A stretch of DNA of 64,000 nt. Origin: Candidatus Mycoplasma haematominutum 'Birmingham 1'. GTDB lineage: Bacteria; Bacillota_I; Bacilli_A; Mycoplasmatales; Mycoplasmoidaceae. The DNA is taken from the NCBI RefSeq assembly GCF_000319365.1, contig NC_021007.1, forward strand, positions 62,001-126,000, in the 5' to 3' direction. Within the stretch, counting starts at the first letter, position 1; the number at the start of each line of letters is the position of its first letter. A program made the translations under genes and the position numbers. Below the pieces are notes generated by a model that made no database searches, was not told where the DNA came from, and worked only from the letters and a program-made list of their open reading frames with translations. Positions 32,093 to 42,963 of this stretch are shown here, in pieces.

Positions 32093-32743
32093 CTAGTTTA
32101 ATGGAGAAATATTTTGTTTGGTGTGAAATTGAAGCTGTTTTCAGCTTTCCTCACTTTCTTTAGCTCATTGAGGTAAATATCTTGAATTAGAAGTTTTACT
32201 ATCAGACAACTCTCAACATTGCGAGGCACAAATTGATACTTCAGTTCTTACTTTTTTCACCCAAATACCCTCTTTGGTATCTTCTAGCCCTATATATTCC
32301 ACTCCATCACACTTTCGATCACCAGTGTTATTAGGTCATAATTCCGGATCTTCACTAGAGGTATCTTTACAGTAACTTTGTTGAGACACTATATTTGTAC
32401 TAGCTCAAGACTGAACATTACTTCAAGATAAGCTAAGTAAGTTATTAATTAATACCTCTTTATCTCGAATAGAGTCGGAAATTTCACTAGTTCAGCAAAT
32501 TTCAGATTGTGAAGGCGCTCCAAAAGATATGGAAGCACCCTCCCCGGGGGAGGGTTCATTACAGAGTGTTACGGAGACTCTTGCCGCATGGTTGTTAGCC
32601 CCCCCCCGAGTGTGTGAATTTTCACCAACTTTATCACTTTTTAGCACCTCGGAACTTCTACTGAGACTAAGAGTTACAGGCACTGCTACTGTAGCGCTAA
32701 TTCCAGCTATACTAGTCGCTCCAATAAGACCTCTAAGCAACAT
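32093..32743 (-). CDS. Family 5 six-cysteine protein, ON at G9 tract
   Basis: 216 residues, ATG 32743. Signal LIGATSIAGISATVAVPVTL. The G9 run (32599-32607) reads Arg-Gly-Gly-Ala in an open frame. Cysteines VTLCNEP, QSEICW, a YCKD, a KCDG and ICASQCW; motif WVKKVRT. Ends ESWKQLQFHTK plus a tail. Function unknown. Confidence 0.65.
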
Positions 32744-32771
32744 TGAACTTAAATCCTATCCAGAATTTCTC

Positions 32772-33443
32772 CTAATTTAGGTTAAGTTTCTTCCAACCCC
32801 CTTCATCAGTATTCCTAAATGTCGTCAAGTTGTTAAATTCTATATCTTTTAATGGCGTTCAAGTTTGAGAGGCTTCCAAGAATATCTCACTGTCATTATC
32901 CTTTTTTCTAACTACAGTTAGTTTTCAATTTTCAAGTTCAGAGGTTATTTTTATCTTGAAGCGGTGCGATTCATTTTTTATTTCTAGGTAACCACAGAAG
33001 GTGGTAGAGTGTACCTGATTGCCTTTACAATTTCTCCAATCTTGAGCTTCAAGCTTTCAGACATTAAGTTCTGTTGCGCCCATTGCCTCGAGTGTTTTGT
33101 TTAATTGATTTTTCAGTGATGATGTGTTTAAAGTATTGCCTTCAACTTGTGCACTTTTGTAATTTAAGTGAACCTTGTCCCATAACCTTTCAAAGGTTTG
33201 GCCCTCAATATCTATATGATCGTCCTCATTCCCTAATATATGATTCCTGCCGGCAATACTTGGAGGAGGCAGTATTAATCCATTTGGGCCCTGCACACTG
33301 TCTTCATCTGAAGCTAAATCATTAGCTATAGTATGATTTTTTTCATCCCCTCTATTAAGTTGTAAGGCTACAGGAATAACAATAGAGCAAGTTGTTCCTG
33401 TAGCACAACCTAAATACAGAAGGGGCTTTACAGCAGGTTTCAC
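32772..33443 (-). CDS. Family 4 secreted paralogue
   Basis: 223 residues from GTG 33443. Signal LLYLGCATGTTCSIVIPVAL. Core DWRNCKGNQVHSTTFCGYLEI then RFKIKITSELENWKLTVVRK, with TFRNTDEGGWKKLNLN at the end. Most like the gene at 25587. No tract. Function unknown. Confidence 0.62.
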
Positions 33444-33449
33444 ACTTAA

Positions 33450-34085
33450 TTATTTAGTTGATTCTGTTGATGTAAAACATCAACTATATTTAGATTGATT
33501 TTGAATAGAATTTTTGGAAGTTTTTTCTGCACCATTTTCCTTTCTACTACCTCCAAACCATATTCCGCTACCCTTTTGAGGGTTTTGAGTACATTTATAT
33601 CACCTTATATAGACATTTACCTTTTTTCCATCTTTATCTTTTAGGGGAATTCTCCCAAACAGAGACTTATCTTTCTCTTCTATAAACTCCAATTTTCCCA
33701 CAGAACACTGAGAGCCTGAACCAGTACTTGCTTGAGTTACACTTCCATCGCATAACTTCTCAGTTTTCAACCATCCCTCAAACTTTTTCTCTAGCCCTTC
33801 CCCTAATTTTTGTTTACCCCATTGATTTCTGATATCACTTAAAGCAGTCTTAATCTTGTTAGTTCACTGACCATCGCTGACAGTTTCATTTCTATCATCA
33901 CCAAATCCTTTAGCACCGTACCAGTAGTCTTCATAAGCTAGTCCTGCTTGAGTATTTCAACCATTTTGGCGTATTTTTGATTTATTCAAAATACTCTGTA
34001 CAGCATTATTAGTAGGTAATCCTATTCCTGCGAGCGCCCCCCCCAGTACTCCTAATCAAAGCAAACTTTTAAGGTAGAAAGCCAT
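33450..34085 (-). CDS. Family 3 secreted paralogue, ON at G8 tract
   Basis: 211 residues, ATG 34085. Signal AFYLKSLLWLGVL runs straight into the G8 run (34037-34044), read Leu-Gly-Gly-Ala in frame. Then AGIGLPTNNAVQSIL, EDYWYGAKGFGDDRNET, KLCDGS, SVGKLEFIEEKDKSLFGRIP, VYIRWYKCTQNPQKGS and YSWCF at the end. Parts of the middle are nearly word-for-word the gene at 40104. Function unknown. Confidence 0.66.
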
Positions 34086-34173
34086 CTAAGGGAAATTAAA
34101 GAACGTCATTCTAATTGAAGAACTTGATAGTTTAACTTCCAGGAGTTCTAAAAACTCATAAGGTCTCCCCCAC

Positions 34174-34195
34174 AAGGGAGGGCCGTACCTCCCTT
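34174..34195 (-). terminator. Hairpin between family 2 and family 3 genes
   Basis: AAGGGAGG, GCCGTA, CCTCCCTT, perfect 8-bp stem between the gene ending at 34228 and the one starting at 34085. Confidence 0.5.
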
Positions 34196-34227
34196 ATTGA
34201 ATGTTTAAGTCAGCCAGCGCTGAAATT

Positions 34228-34728
34228 TTAAGCTGAAACTACCCGACCATACCATCCCTTTTTAGTAGTTGTGGAATCTCCATCTCACTTCAGGTATAGT
34301 GTACAAGATTTATCTTTACCCTTTATTTCTAAGGCACCATATAGTTTTTTATTTGTCTGTCAATTAGCTCTTCCAATATTTCAGCTTTGGCTGCCTACTT
34401 CAAAATCAGAAGTGCTCCCACTGCTACTATCCCCTGTACTTTTGCATTTTTGTTCTAACTTTTTGTCAATCTTATTTCTTCAGGGAATGCTCCCCACTTC
34501 AATACCGTAACTTCTACCTATATCTTTGGCTCTCTGGTCCACTTTTTTTCAATCTTTTATTTTTTTGCCTCCACTAGCCCAACCACTGCTTGAAGCACTA
34601 CCTTGCCTAGTTTTAGCTCCCTGACCTTCATAATCTTTAAATCCTGTAGCTACTAAGGCTGGCAAAACTATTGATACAGTGCCCCCCCCCAGTAGACCTA
34701 GTCTTAAAAACATTCAGAGGAGTCCCAT
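34228..34728 (-). CDS. Family 2 secreted paralogue, ON at G9 tract
   Basis: 166 residues, ATG 34728. Signal MFLRLGLL is interrupted by the G9 run (34682-34690), read Leu-Gly-Gly-Gly-Thr, then VSIVLPALVATGFKDYEGQG. Later YGIEVGSIPWRNKIDKKLEQKC, SWNIGRANWQTNKKLYGALE, CTLYLKWDG and GWYGRVVSA. This copy shows SIP where siblings have RIP. Function unknown. Confidence 0.66.
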
Positions 34729-34749
34729 TAATTTCTACTTTCCATATTT

Positions 34750-35250
34750 CTATTTATTGAAAGCTACTCTACCATACCAACCTTGCTTCTTAGAATTGCC
34801 CTCTCACTTTAGGAAGAGTGTTCCTTTTTTATTCTGACACTCAAATTGAACTTCTCCAAATAAATTTTTATTAGTTTTTCAATCCTTTCTGCCCACATTT
34901 CACCTATCACTACCCAATGTTATAGTACCTGCAGACGAACTTCCATTTTTACACTTATTGTCTAACTTACCAGTAATCTTGGTTTTTCAGGGAATTCTCC
35001 CCACAGAGATTCCGTAACCCTTCCCTATTCGGGTAGCATTGTCTCCTATTGATTTAGTTTTGGAGCTATCTAGTGCAGACCCTGTATTACTTCAAGAATT
35101 GCTACTAGTACCTCCCGAAGATGTATCTCTATTTTTTTTGCCATGTCCCTCATAATCTTTAAATCCTGTAGCTACTAAGGCCGGCAGAACTATTGAGGCA
35201 GTGCCCCCCCCAAGCAGACCTAATCTAAGCATAAATCACAATCAACCCAT
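34750..35250 (-). CDS. Family 2 secreted paralogue, ON at G8 tract
   Basis: 166 residues, ATG 35250. N-terminus GWLWFMLRLGLL then the G8 run (35204-35211) in frame, then ASIVLPALVATGFKDYEG. Core YGISVGRIPWKTKITGKLDN, DRWNVGRKDWKTNKNLFGE, GTLFLKWEGN and GWYGRVAFNK. It resembles the OFF gene at 24922 in this core. Function unknown. Confidence 0.66.
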
Positions 35251-35302
35251 AGGTTAGAAAAAGTTAACTAATTTATCCTCTAAACAAATCAGCGCACCTT
35301 AA

Positions 35303-35764
35303 CTACTTTATACGTCCATATCATCCCCGCTTACTTGTATTTTCATCTTCTCATTTCAGATAGAGAGTGTGAGTCTTACCCTGACATTTGACTTCAATTT
35401 CACCAAAAAGCTTCTTATTTTTGTATCAATTTTTTCTCCCTACGGTTCAACTTTGAGAGCCTAGAGAAATATTACTGTAACTATTGGAGCATTTGGTTTT
35501 TAATTTACCTCCTATCTTGGTTTTTCAGGGAATCCTCCCAACATGAATTCCTGCAGATGCACCCACTTGCTTAGCCTGATCATCATATTTTTTCCACTCA
35601 GTAGGTCGGCTTCCAGCAGTTCATCCAGTCGATGAACCGGGATTGTTAGATTTACCATATCCATCATAGTCCTTAAATCCCGTCGCAACGAGCGACGGTA
35701 AAACTATAGAGCTTATCCCCCCCCCGAGGAGCACAACTTTGAAGAACGACCAGAGAAAAGCCAT
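35303..35764 (-). CDS. Family 2 secreted paralogue, ON at G9 tract
   Basis: 153 residues, ATG 35764, the shortest of the family. Signal AFLWSFFKVVLL, G9 run (35717-35725) in frame, then SSIVLPSLVATGFKDYDG. Core AGIHVGRIPWKTKIGGKLKTKC, SWTVGRKNWYKNKKLFGEIE, HTLYLKWED and GWYGRIK. Function unknown. Confidence 0.66.
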
Positions 35765-35829
35765 TTTTAAATTATTGTAACACGACAGTAATTTCTGCTT
35801 TCTTTAATGTAAAAGGCAATTTTAGGGAA

Positions 35830-36447
35830 CTATTTCTTTTTTACTTCTATACATCAATTTCACTTAGGGCCATTACTAGAACTAGAGGTGCTGTGTGAAC
35901 TTTCTTCTTGCTTTAATACTCTACCAACTCATACAGCAGAAGCTTTAGCAGTATTTTTGGTGCACTTCAATCACTTAACATAGAGGTTACTTTTTTTATT
36001 GTTGTTATCCTCAATAGGAATTCGACCATATAGCGCATTCCCTTTATCATCAATAAATTCAATATTCCCTACACGACATTGAGTACCACTACCACTTCCT
36101 GAACTTCCATTACATAAGTTTTTTTGTTTTATAAAGCTATCTAATTTTGATTCAAGACCCTTTCCTAAATTTTCCTTGCCTCAAGCAGACCTCACTTCCT
36201 TTAAAGCATTTTCTATCTCTGTTTTTCATTCACCATTACTTACCTGCTTATTTCTTGTATCTCCAAACCCATTAGCACCATATCAGTACTCTTCATAAGA
36301 CTTAGCAGCAGCGCCGCTTCATCCATTTTTCCTTATCTCCCATTTATTGAATATACTTCGTACAGCATTATTAGTAGGTAAACCTATTCCTGTTAGCGCC
36401 CCCCCCAAGACTCCTAGTCAAAGCAGACCTTTAAGGTAGAAAGCTAT
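35830..36447 (-). CDS. Family 3 paralogue, tract in frame (G8) but ATA at start position
   Basis: 205 residues if ATA 36447 initiates. Relatives have ATG there; an in-frame TAA lies just upstream and no ATG, GTG or TTG precedes the signal AFYLKGLLWLGVL. The G8 run (36399-36406) is in frame. Then GIGLPTNNAVRSIF, YWYGANGFGDTRN, ALYGRIPIED, LYVKWLKCTKNTAKAS and WNWCIE. Either AUA is used or this copy is silenced at initiation. Function unknown. Confidence 0.55.
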
Positions 36448-36472
36448 ATTAGTGCATTAAATAAACAGAAGG

Positions 36473-37207
36473 CTATGAGCTTATATTAATCGAAGCCCCC
36501 TCTAACTTTATTCACCAATTGTGAGAACTTCTATCTCATCCCTGAAAACTATCTATATTAGTAGTAGTAGTGTTCTTTCAGGATCTATCAGTTTTTGAAT
36601 ATCACTGAATAGAACTCCCGACCTTTCTAACTATAGTTACATCTCATTTTTTTCCACCCCCACCAACTCCATATCTATCAATTTTTAACCTATATTCGTT
36701 TCCATCTTTTGTCAACCTTATATATCCACAGTAGTCAATTTTCCCAGCAGTAACTGTAGTGCAATCTTTATATTCATCCTTTTCAACTATTCAAGCTGAG
36801 TGATTGTTCCTGACTTCTTTATCTAGAATCCCCTTTAATTCCGCCTTTCAGGAAGAGTGATTGTTTTGATCATCATACTTTGTTTGCTTTGATCGGTACT
36901 TTTCACTAACTTTATTTCACATTTCCTCAAAAAGTTTATCTCTCACCTGAGTGTCCAACCTTTCGGACTGTATAGCTTCACGGTCTGCGGTTTGAACCGA
37001 TACTGGTACAGCTGGAATTTCTTCAGCTCCAGTAGTATCGCTTGACAGCTGAGTTAATTCAACTGAACTTTTAACAGAACTATCTACATTCGCCACCATC
37101 GGGAGCCCAGGGGAGGATTCAAGGTAAATAGCAGTTGTCTCTCCAGCTGCACAAGTACCTCCTGTACATAGTGCTAAAGCCAATCTAGTTTTAGGGGAAG
37201 TAGACAT
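36473..37207 (-). CDS. Family 4 secreted paralogue
   Basis: 244 residues, ATG 37207. Signal LALALCTGGTCAAGETTAIY. Core near 36740-36770 is the family C-x(n)-YCGYI/L with YRLKIDRYG and a WDVTIVRK-type strand. The ending resembles NIDSFQGWDRSSHNWW, a shared feature with the three following genes. The four genes 36473-39412 are a tandem of recent look. Function unknown. Confidence 0.62.
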
Positions 37208-37218
37208 TTTTCCCTAGT

Positions 37219-37917
37219 TTATCTTCGTGACTTTCAAATTGTTATGGATTTTCCAGAAAAAGTACTTCATCAATTGTCTCGAGCCCTTTGTTCTCCCTGG
37301 TACATTTCTAAATCTTGTTTGCTAGCATTTTTTCAGCCTCTTTCATTTTCTAGATATCACTCAATTTTGCTTCCATTAGCTCTAATTACAGTTACATCTC
37401 AATCTTGAGGTTGTCCCTTTCCATATTTATCAATTTTTAACCGATATTTAGTTGACCCTCCCTCTATATCTAGGTATCCACAGTAGGCATCTTGACCACC
37501 TATAGTACTACAGTTTTTTCACTTATTTTCATTGATTTTGTAGTCAGTAAACAAGTCTGTTGTTTTTTCAGTCAAGATATTTTTAAGCTCGCTCTTTCAG
37601 TTTAAGCCTATTTCCTTACGTTCAGTATCTTGTTGAGCAGTCTTATATTCTTTCTCTATCTGAGTTCAGAGCGTTTCAAAAGCTTTATGTAGTTGCTGCG
37701 TCGTTTCCTGAGCGGTTGGTCGTCCTTCCAGAATCTCGTCTGACATAGTCACTGCAGTTACTAATTCGTTATCTAGGCTAGTAGGCGTTAGTTGTAACTC
37801 AGGTTTTTGCTCAGATGAAGTATTTTCTCTAGCATAAAACATTGTAGTCGCACCTGCAGCACTAACTCCTCCAGCTGAGAGCACTAAACCTAATCTAACC
37901 TTAGGAGTTATTGTCAT
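37219..37917 (-). CDS. Family 4 secreted paralogue
   Basis: 232 residues, ATG 37917. Signal LGLVLSAGGVSAAGATTMFY. Core WKNCSTIGGQDAYCGYLDI, KYRLKIDKYGKGQPQDWDV, then EMYQGEQRARDNWW and the end. The GGQDAYCG string is shared with the distant gene at 57204. Function unknown. Confidence 0.63.
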
Positions 37918-37948
37918 AAAATTTACCTGATCAGCTTAAATAATTCCA

Positions 37949-38680
37949 CTATGAATATTTAGTGATTGAATTTCCACTTAATGAAATTCACCTGTTATAT
38001 GCACTTCTAGTTTCACCCTGAAAATCATCTATGTTATTAAAAGCTGAAGAAACTCAAGATTTACTATTTTCTGAATAATATTGAACATTACTTCCATTTT
38101 TTCTTACTACAGTTACAGTTCACTTCTTACCATCTCCTCCCCTTCCATATCTATCAAACTTCAATCTATATTCCAAGTTTTCCCCCTGTAGTTTTAGAAA
38201 CCCACAATAACTAGTTACTCCTCCCGTTACAGTTGAGCAGTTTTTATATTCCTCTTGATCAATAACTCATTCACTAGTTGAAGATCCTGCATTTAGCAAT
38301 ATGTTTCTAAGTTCAGACCCCCAGCTTAAACTATTACCTTCACTACCATTATTTGACTGTTTTGTTCTATATTCTCTAGAGATATGCTCTCAAAGTTTAT
38401 TAAAGAACTCATGATCCACTTTATCACTCTCAATTGAGGATTTATCAGAATTTGCAGCTACAGCAGGTTTAACTGACTGAACTTCTCTTGCATCTTCTCC
38501 CCCTTCAGTTATATTCTCTGACACTTGAGCTATTCCATCACTCTTTAAATTAGAAGTTATCTCTTCTGGTAATGCTGTTCTCTCTGCGTGATTAAAGTAA
38601 ACTGCAGTAGTCGCACCGGCGACGCAACATCCTCCAGTAAAGATAGATAAAACAGCTTTAGATTTGGAAAAAGGTTGCAT
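37949..38680 (-). CDS. Family 4 secreted paralogue
   Basis: 243 residues, ATG 38680, which directly abuts the stop of the preceding gene (38681). Signal AVLSIFTGGCCVAGATTAVY. Core YKNCSTVTGGVTSYCGFLKL, EYRLKFDRYGRGGDGKKW, then NIDDFQGETRSAYNRW. Function unknown. Confidence 0.63.
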
Positions 38681-39412
38681 CTATTTCTTATTAATTTCTA
38701 TTGACACTCCGTCTAATTTTCCCCATCAATTTTGAGCCATTTTATCATTACCCTGAAAGCTATCCAACCCTTTATTTAGGGCAGAATCTCACTTCTTGGA
38801 TTTTCTAGAATATCACTCAGTTTTCTGGCTCTGAGACTTTAGTCTAAGTAAGGTTACATCTCAAGACTTTGACTGACCATTGCCATAGCGATCTACCTTC
38901 AATCTATATTTAGAAGCACCTTTATTCCACTCTAGGTATCCACAGTAGTCTGTCTTACCCCCTGTAATTCGAGAACAATCCTTATACTCAGCTTTTGAGA
39001 TTACCCAATCGGTGTCATTATCCCGTTCATTTTTAAGTATTGACCCCAATTCCTCCCTGAAGTTAAAGGTATTACCGGTTTGATCATTACCTTTTTGTTG
39101 GTTTCTATATCCACTGTCTAGCGTTTTCCAAAAATTATCAAAACGTTCACTAAATTTCGATTCTTTTTCACCTGAAAGAGTCAATTTATCTTCCTGAGCC
39201 TTTACCTTTTGTAATTCAAGAGTTAGATCGCCCGAAGGCGATCCAACCTGAACAGTACTATCTAATTCACTTTGAGTGAGTGCCCCCCCCCGAGTAGTTG
39301 AATCCAATACCAGAGACTGTTTATTTAAATAAACCGCAGTAGGTGCACCAATTAGGCAAGCACTTCCTGCAGCACAACCTCAACCTAATTTGGTTCTAGA
39401 AAAAGAAACCAC
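38681..39412 (-). CDS. Family 4 secreted paralogue, ON at G9 tract
   Basis: 243 residues from GTG 39412. Signal LGWGCAAGSACLIGAPTAVY, then the G9 run (39283-39291) read Arg-Gly-Gly-Ala in frame. Core YKDCSRITGGKTDYCGYLEW, KYRLKVDRYGNGQSKSW, LDSFQGNDKMAQNWW. It is the only member of this four-gene tandem that has a tract. Function unknown. Confidence 0.64.
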
Positions 39413-39477
39413 TTTACACTAGATTATACTGCACTCCCCTACATTTTTCAAACATTTTTTTAATTTTTAACTAAAAA

Positions 39478-40104
39478 TTATTTAGAACTAGTTGATTCAA
39501 CACATCAGTTGTATTTTTTAGGTATTTTTCCTGAAGTAGTTGGAGTATTCTGGTCTCCCTCTTTTCTATGTCCTCCAAATCAAACACCACTTACCTTTTT
39601 AGTATTTTTAGAGCTGTTAGTACATTTCATTCACTTGAGATAAACATTTACCTTTTTTCCATCTTTATCTTTTAGGGGAATTCTCCCAAACAGAGACTTA
39701 TCTTTCTCTTCTATAAATTCAATATTTCCAACCTGACATTCTCCATTGTTGCTTCCAGAATCATTGTTACAGAGGCTTTTAGTTTTTAGTCAACTCTCAA
39801 ACTTTTTCTCTAGCCCTTCCCCTAATTGTTGTTTACCTCACACACCTCTAATGTCGGTCAAAGCGGTTTTAATTTCATTTTCCCAACCATTAGCGGCTAT
39901 TGTTTTGGTTCTTTCATCTCCAAAACCTCCGGCACCGTATCAGTAACTTTCATAATCTCTACCTGCCTGAGTATGTCAACCTGTTTTTCTTACTTGTTGT
40001 TTGTTAAAGATACTCTGGACAGCATTATTAGTAGGTAATCCTATTCCAGTCAGTGCCCCCCCCAGGACTCCTAGTCATAGTAAAGCCCTAAAGTAAAAAG
40101 CCAT
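39478..40104 (-). CDS. Family 3 secreted paralogue, ON at G8 tract
   Basis: 208 residues, ATG 40104. Signal AFYFRALLWLGVL, G8 run (40056-40063) in frame, TGIGLPTNNAVQSIF, YWYGAGGFGDERTKT, FIEEKDKSLFGRIPLKDKDG, VYLKWMKCTNSSK and YNWCVE. The FIEEKDKSLFGRIP segment and the DNA around it match the gene at 34085 almost exactly. Function unknown. Confidence 0.66.
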
Positions 40105-40150
40105 TAAATTTTTTCCCTACCCTACAAAGTGATCAACAACCCTATTTAAC

Positions 40151-40176
40151 AACTCCTCTCCAATGGAGGGGGAGTT
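40151..40176 (-). terminator. Hairpin between two family 3 genes
   Basis: AACTCCTCTCC, AAT, GGAGGGGGAGTT: a long stem with a small internal mismatch. Confidence 0.5.
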
Positions 40177-40181
40177 TGAAG

Positions 40182-40799
40182 CTATTTAGTTACCTTGGCC
40201 TCTTCGAAACATCACTTATATTGATTAGTTTGTTGACTCGATTCGCTAGCTGAAGCAGTGTTGTTACTCTCTGATTTCTTCTTACCCTGTCAAATTGCTG
40301 AAGCTTTAGCACCAGCCTTACACTTTTGTCACTTTACATATAAATTGTGCTTCCCCTTACTATCTCTTACAGGAATTCGACCATATAAGGTTTCTCCCTT
40401 ATTATCTATGAATTCCATTTTTCCTACATAACAACCATTACTGGAATTACCATTTTCACAAATTTTTTTCTTATTTTTCAATCAGTTATGAAAACCCTTT
40501 TCTAATCCCTTTCCAACATTTTGCTTACCCCAGGAACTGCGAATCCCCGTTAATACATTATTAAATTCAGTCTCTCATTGTCTATTATTTTGGACTTGCT
40601 TATCCCTAGCATCTCCAAAACCTCCAGCACCGTACCAGTAACTTTCATAATCCCTACCAGCCTGAGTATGTCAACCTGTTTTTCTCACCTGCTGCCTGTT
40701 CAAAATACTCTGGACGGCATTATTAGTAGGCAAACCTATTCCGGTCAACGCCCCCCCCAGTACTCCCAACCAGAGTAGACCTTTAAGGTAGAAGGCCAT
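40182..40799 (-). CDS. Family 3 secreted paralogue, ON at G8 tract; first gene of the minus array
   Basis: 205 residues, ATG 40799. Signal AFYLKGLLWLGVL, G8 run (40751-40758) in frame, TGIGLPTNNAVQSI, SYWYGAGGFGDARDK, ETLYGRIPVRDS, LYVKWQKC and KWCFEEAKVTK. Its GETLYGRIP-coding stretch resembles the gene at 24315, 16 kb away. It lies 6 bases after the TrmH-type gene, so cysS-trmH read-through could drive the array. Confidence 0.66.
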
Positions 40800-40805
40800 T
40801 TAACT

Positions 40806-41606
40806 CTATTTTAGTTGCAGTTCCTCGAAGTTTAAGGTATGTGACTTATCTTTTAGGATAGCACCGTTCTGTTTTACCCATTCATATATGAGTATTCCTC
40901 CTGCTACAGATACATTAAGAGAACTTACACCATTTTTCAGTGGAATAGTAACTCTTCAATCAGCTAGCTTCTCTACTCTACAGGAGATTCCTTTACCTTC
41001 ATTACCAAGTATTAATACACTTCTAGGCACAAATTCTACTTCAGAAAAACACTTAGAATCCTCCCTAAGCGAAGCAGCATAACTCCAAAAACCTATCTTT
41101 TTAAGTTTTTCTAGTGCATTAGCTAAATTAGGTACTGGAATTAAATTTGCATGTAATGCATATCCCTGAGAAGTTTTTAAAATGATACTATTTAGCCTTA
41201 CATTATTAGTCGTTGAATAGATAATATAGGTCACTCCTGCAGCTACACAAGTTCTTAGGATAGCACCAAAATTGTAAGAGTCCTGTAGTTTATCCACCAT
41301 CACAATTAACTGGGGAGAATCAGTTTTAGCTAGTTCAAAGAGTAATTCTTGAAATGTAAGTTGAGGTTTAGAGTTTAGGAATGCAAATACATCCCTGTAC
41401 TTAGAATTAGTTTCTCCCTGTAGAGTGGAGAGTCAGGACTTACTTTTAAGGGAGTATGGTACTTTTAGTCTCTCACACTCAGAGAGCAATTCACGTTGAG
41501 AAGAAGGTAAAAATACATTCGCAATTAGTTTTCGCAATTCCTCCTGCTGCAAAGCTTCTAAGACACTCTTTTTACCATTTAAAAATAATTTGTCTTTTCA
41601 GTTCAA
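40806..41606 (-). CDS. TrmH/SpoU-family RNA 2'-O-methyltransferase
   Basis: 266 residues from TTG 41606, adjacent to the cysS stop. N-terminal LFLNGKKSVLEAL is the substrate-binding start of RlmB-like members. The knotted SPOUT domain shows DKLQDSYNFGAILRTC (motif 1), LILGNEGKGIS (motif 2) and LKNGVSSLNVSVAGGIL (motif 3). It uses S-adenosylmethionine to methylate a ribose in rRNA or tRNA. RlmB (23S G2251) is plausible given its frequent position after cysS, but is not proven. Confidence 0.85.
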
Positions 41607-42902
41607 TTAAGGGAGTATTCCCTCTTCCTGTAATTTAGATCTCAATATGTCAGCACTTACATATTCCTCTTTTTCAACTAGATTAAGTCACTCCTTAGTT
41701 TTTTCTACCTGCTCACTTTTTAAGCTAGGTAGTTCAAAACCCAGTCAGGAGAGATGGTATCTTAGACTCGCACTATAAGCTTCAATTTCACCCAATTGTC
41801 TGTTCTTTAGGGACTGCAATAATTTCTTCTTAACTCCCTCCAGTCAGGAGAGAGTTTCAGGCAAGTTGAGGTTATCTTCTATACTTTTGAGAAACTCATG
41901 CTCAGGAGAGGTTATTTCTACCCTTTTGAATCAGGGCGAGGCTCTTTCATTAACTAATAAAGCTTCAGCATAGTTTAGAGAACTCACAAAAGACTTTCAT
42001 TCACCCCAATACTCTTCTAGTAGGGATTTAGTAATAGTAATGGGTTTATGATACTTAGACTTCAAGAAGATATATCTCAGAAAAGTTCAGGAATAGGCAC
42101 CGGCACACTCTTCTATTGAAAATTGAAGATTTGAGGATTTAGAGAGTTTTCCTTCTTCATTGAGCACTTGACCTACATGTACTCAAGTTTCAGCTAGCTC
42201 TTTCTTAAAAAGGGAGCGACAGAGTAGATTTTCATTTTCATGGTGCGGGAATTTTAGGTCTACTCCTCCCCCGTGAATTGTTATAGGAAGTTCAAAATAT
42301 CTTTGAATCATTGCAAAACATTCAATATGTCAGCCAGGAATTCCCTTAAATCAGGGAGAGTCATAATTGAAGCTAGAGAGTTTATTCTCCTTTCAGAGTG
42401 CAAAATCAGCTTCTTCTAGACTAGTAGCCTCGGAAGAATAAAAGTAATTAAGGTTATCATCCTTTTCAACTTGGTTAAACTTAACCGTTTGAGAATTCCT
42501 ATCTCAGTAGGCAGCACCGGTTGAGATTAAACATTCAGTTACTCGTTGTATCTCTTCGATATTCTCACTTACTGAGGGAAAATTAGAGGGAAGCACTACA
42601 TTTAAATTTTTCAGTATATCTAAAAAGGAGTTATAGTACCTGGAAGTTAAATTTTTTACACTTTCTCCAGTATTAAAAGCTTTTTTAAGTATTTTTTCAT
42701 CTATATCTGTTAGATTTTGGATGTAATAATATGAAATTCCCCTAGATTTTAGATACCTAATCAGAAAGTCAAATGTAATAATAGGTCTTAAATTTCCTAG
42801 GTGTAGTTGATCATATAGAGTAGGACCGCAAATGTATATAGTGATTAACTTATTATCTGGCAGAAATTTAGGAAGTCTAGAGAGACTGTCAAATAACTTC
42901 AC
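41607..42902 (-). CDS. cysS: Cysteinyl-tRNA synthetase
   Basis: 431 residues, ATG 42902. [16 protein letters not shown] (residues 25-40) holds the first zinc Cys and the HIGH-type motif. [10 protein letters not shown] and [14 protein letters not shown] supply the other zinc and active-site residues, and KLSKS is the KMSKS loop. Shorter than the ~460 norm at the anticodon-binding end, as in other mollicutes. Many TGA are Trp. The gene diverges from a phase-variable gene at 42964 with a 61-base gap. Confidence 0.93.
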
Positions 42903-42963
42903 TGGAAATTAGTTAAATATTATAGGGAGTAGATTATCATTTATTATTTAAAAAACTCTTAGT

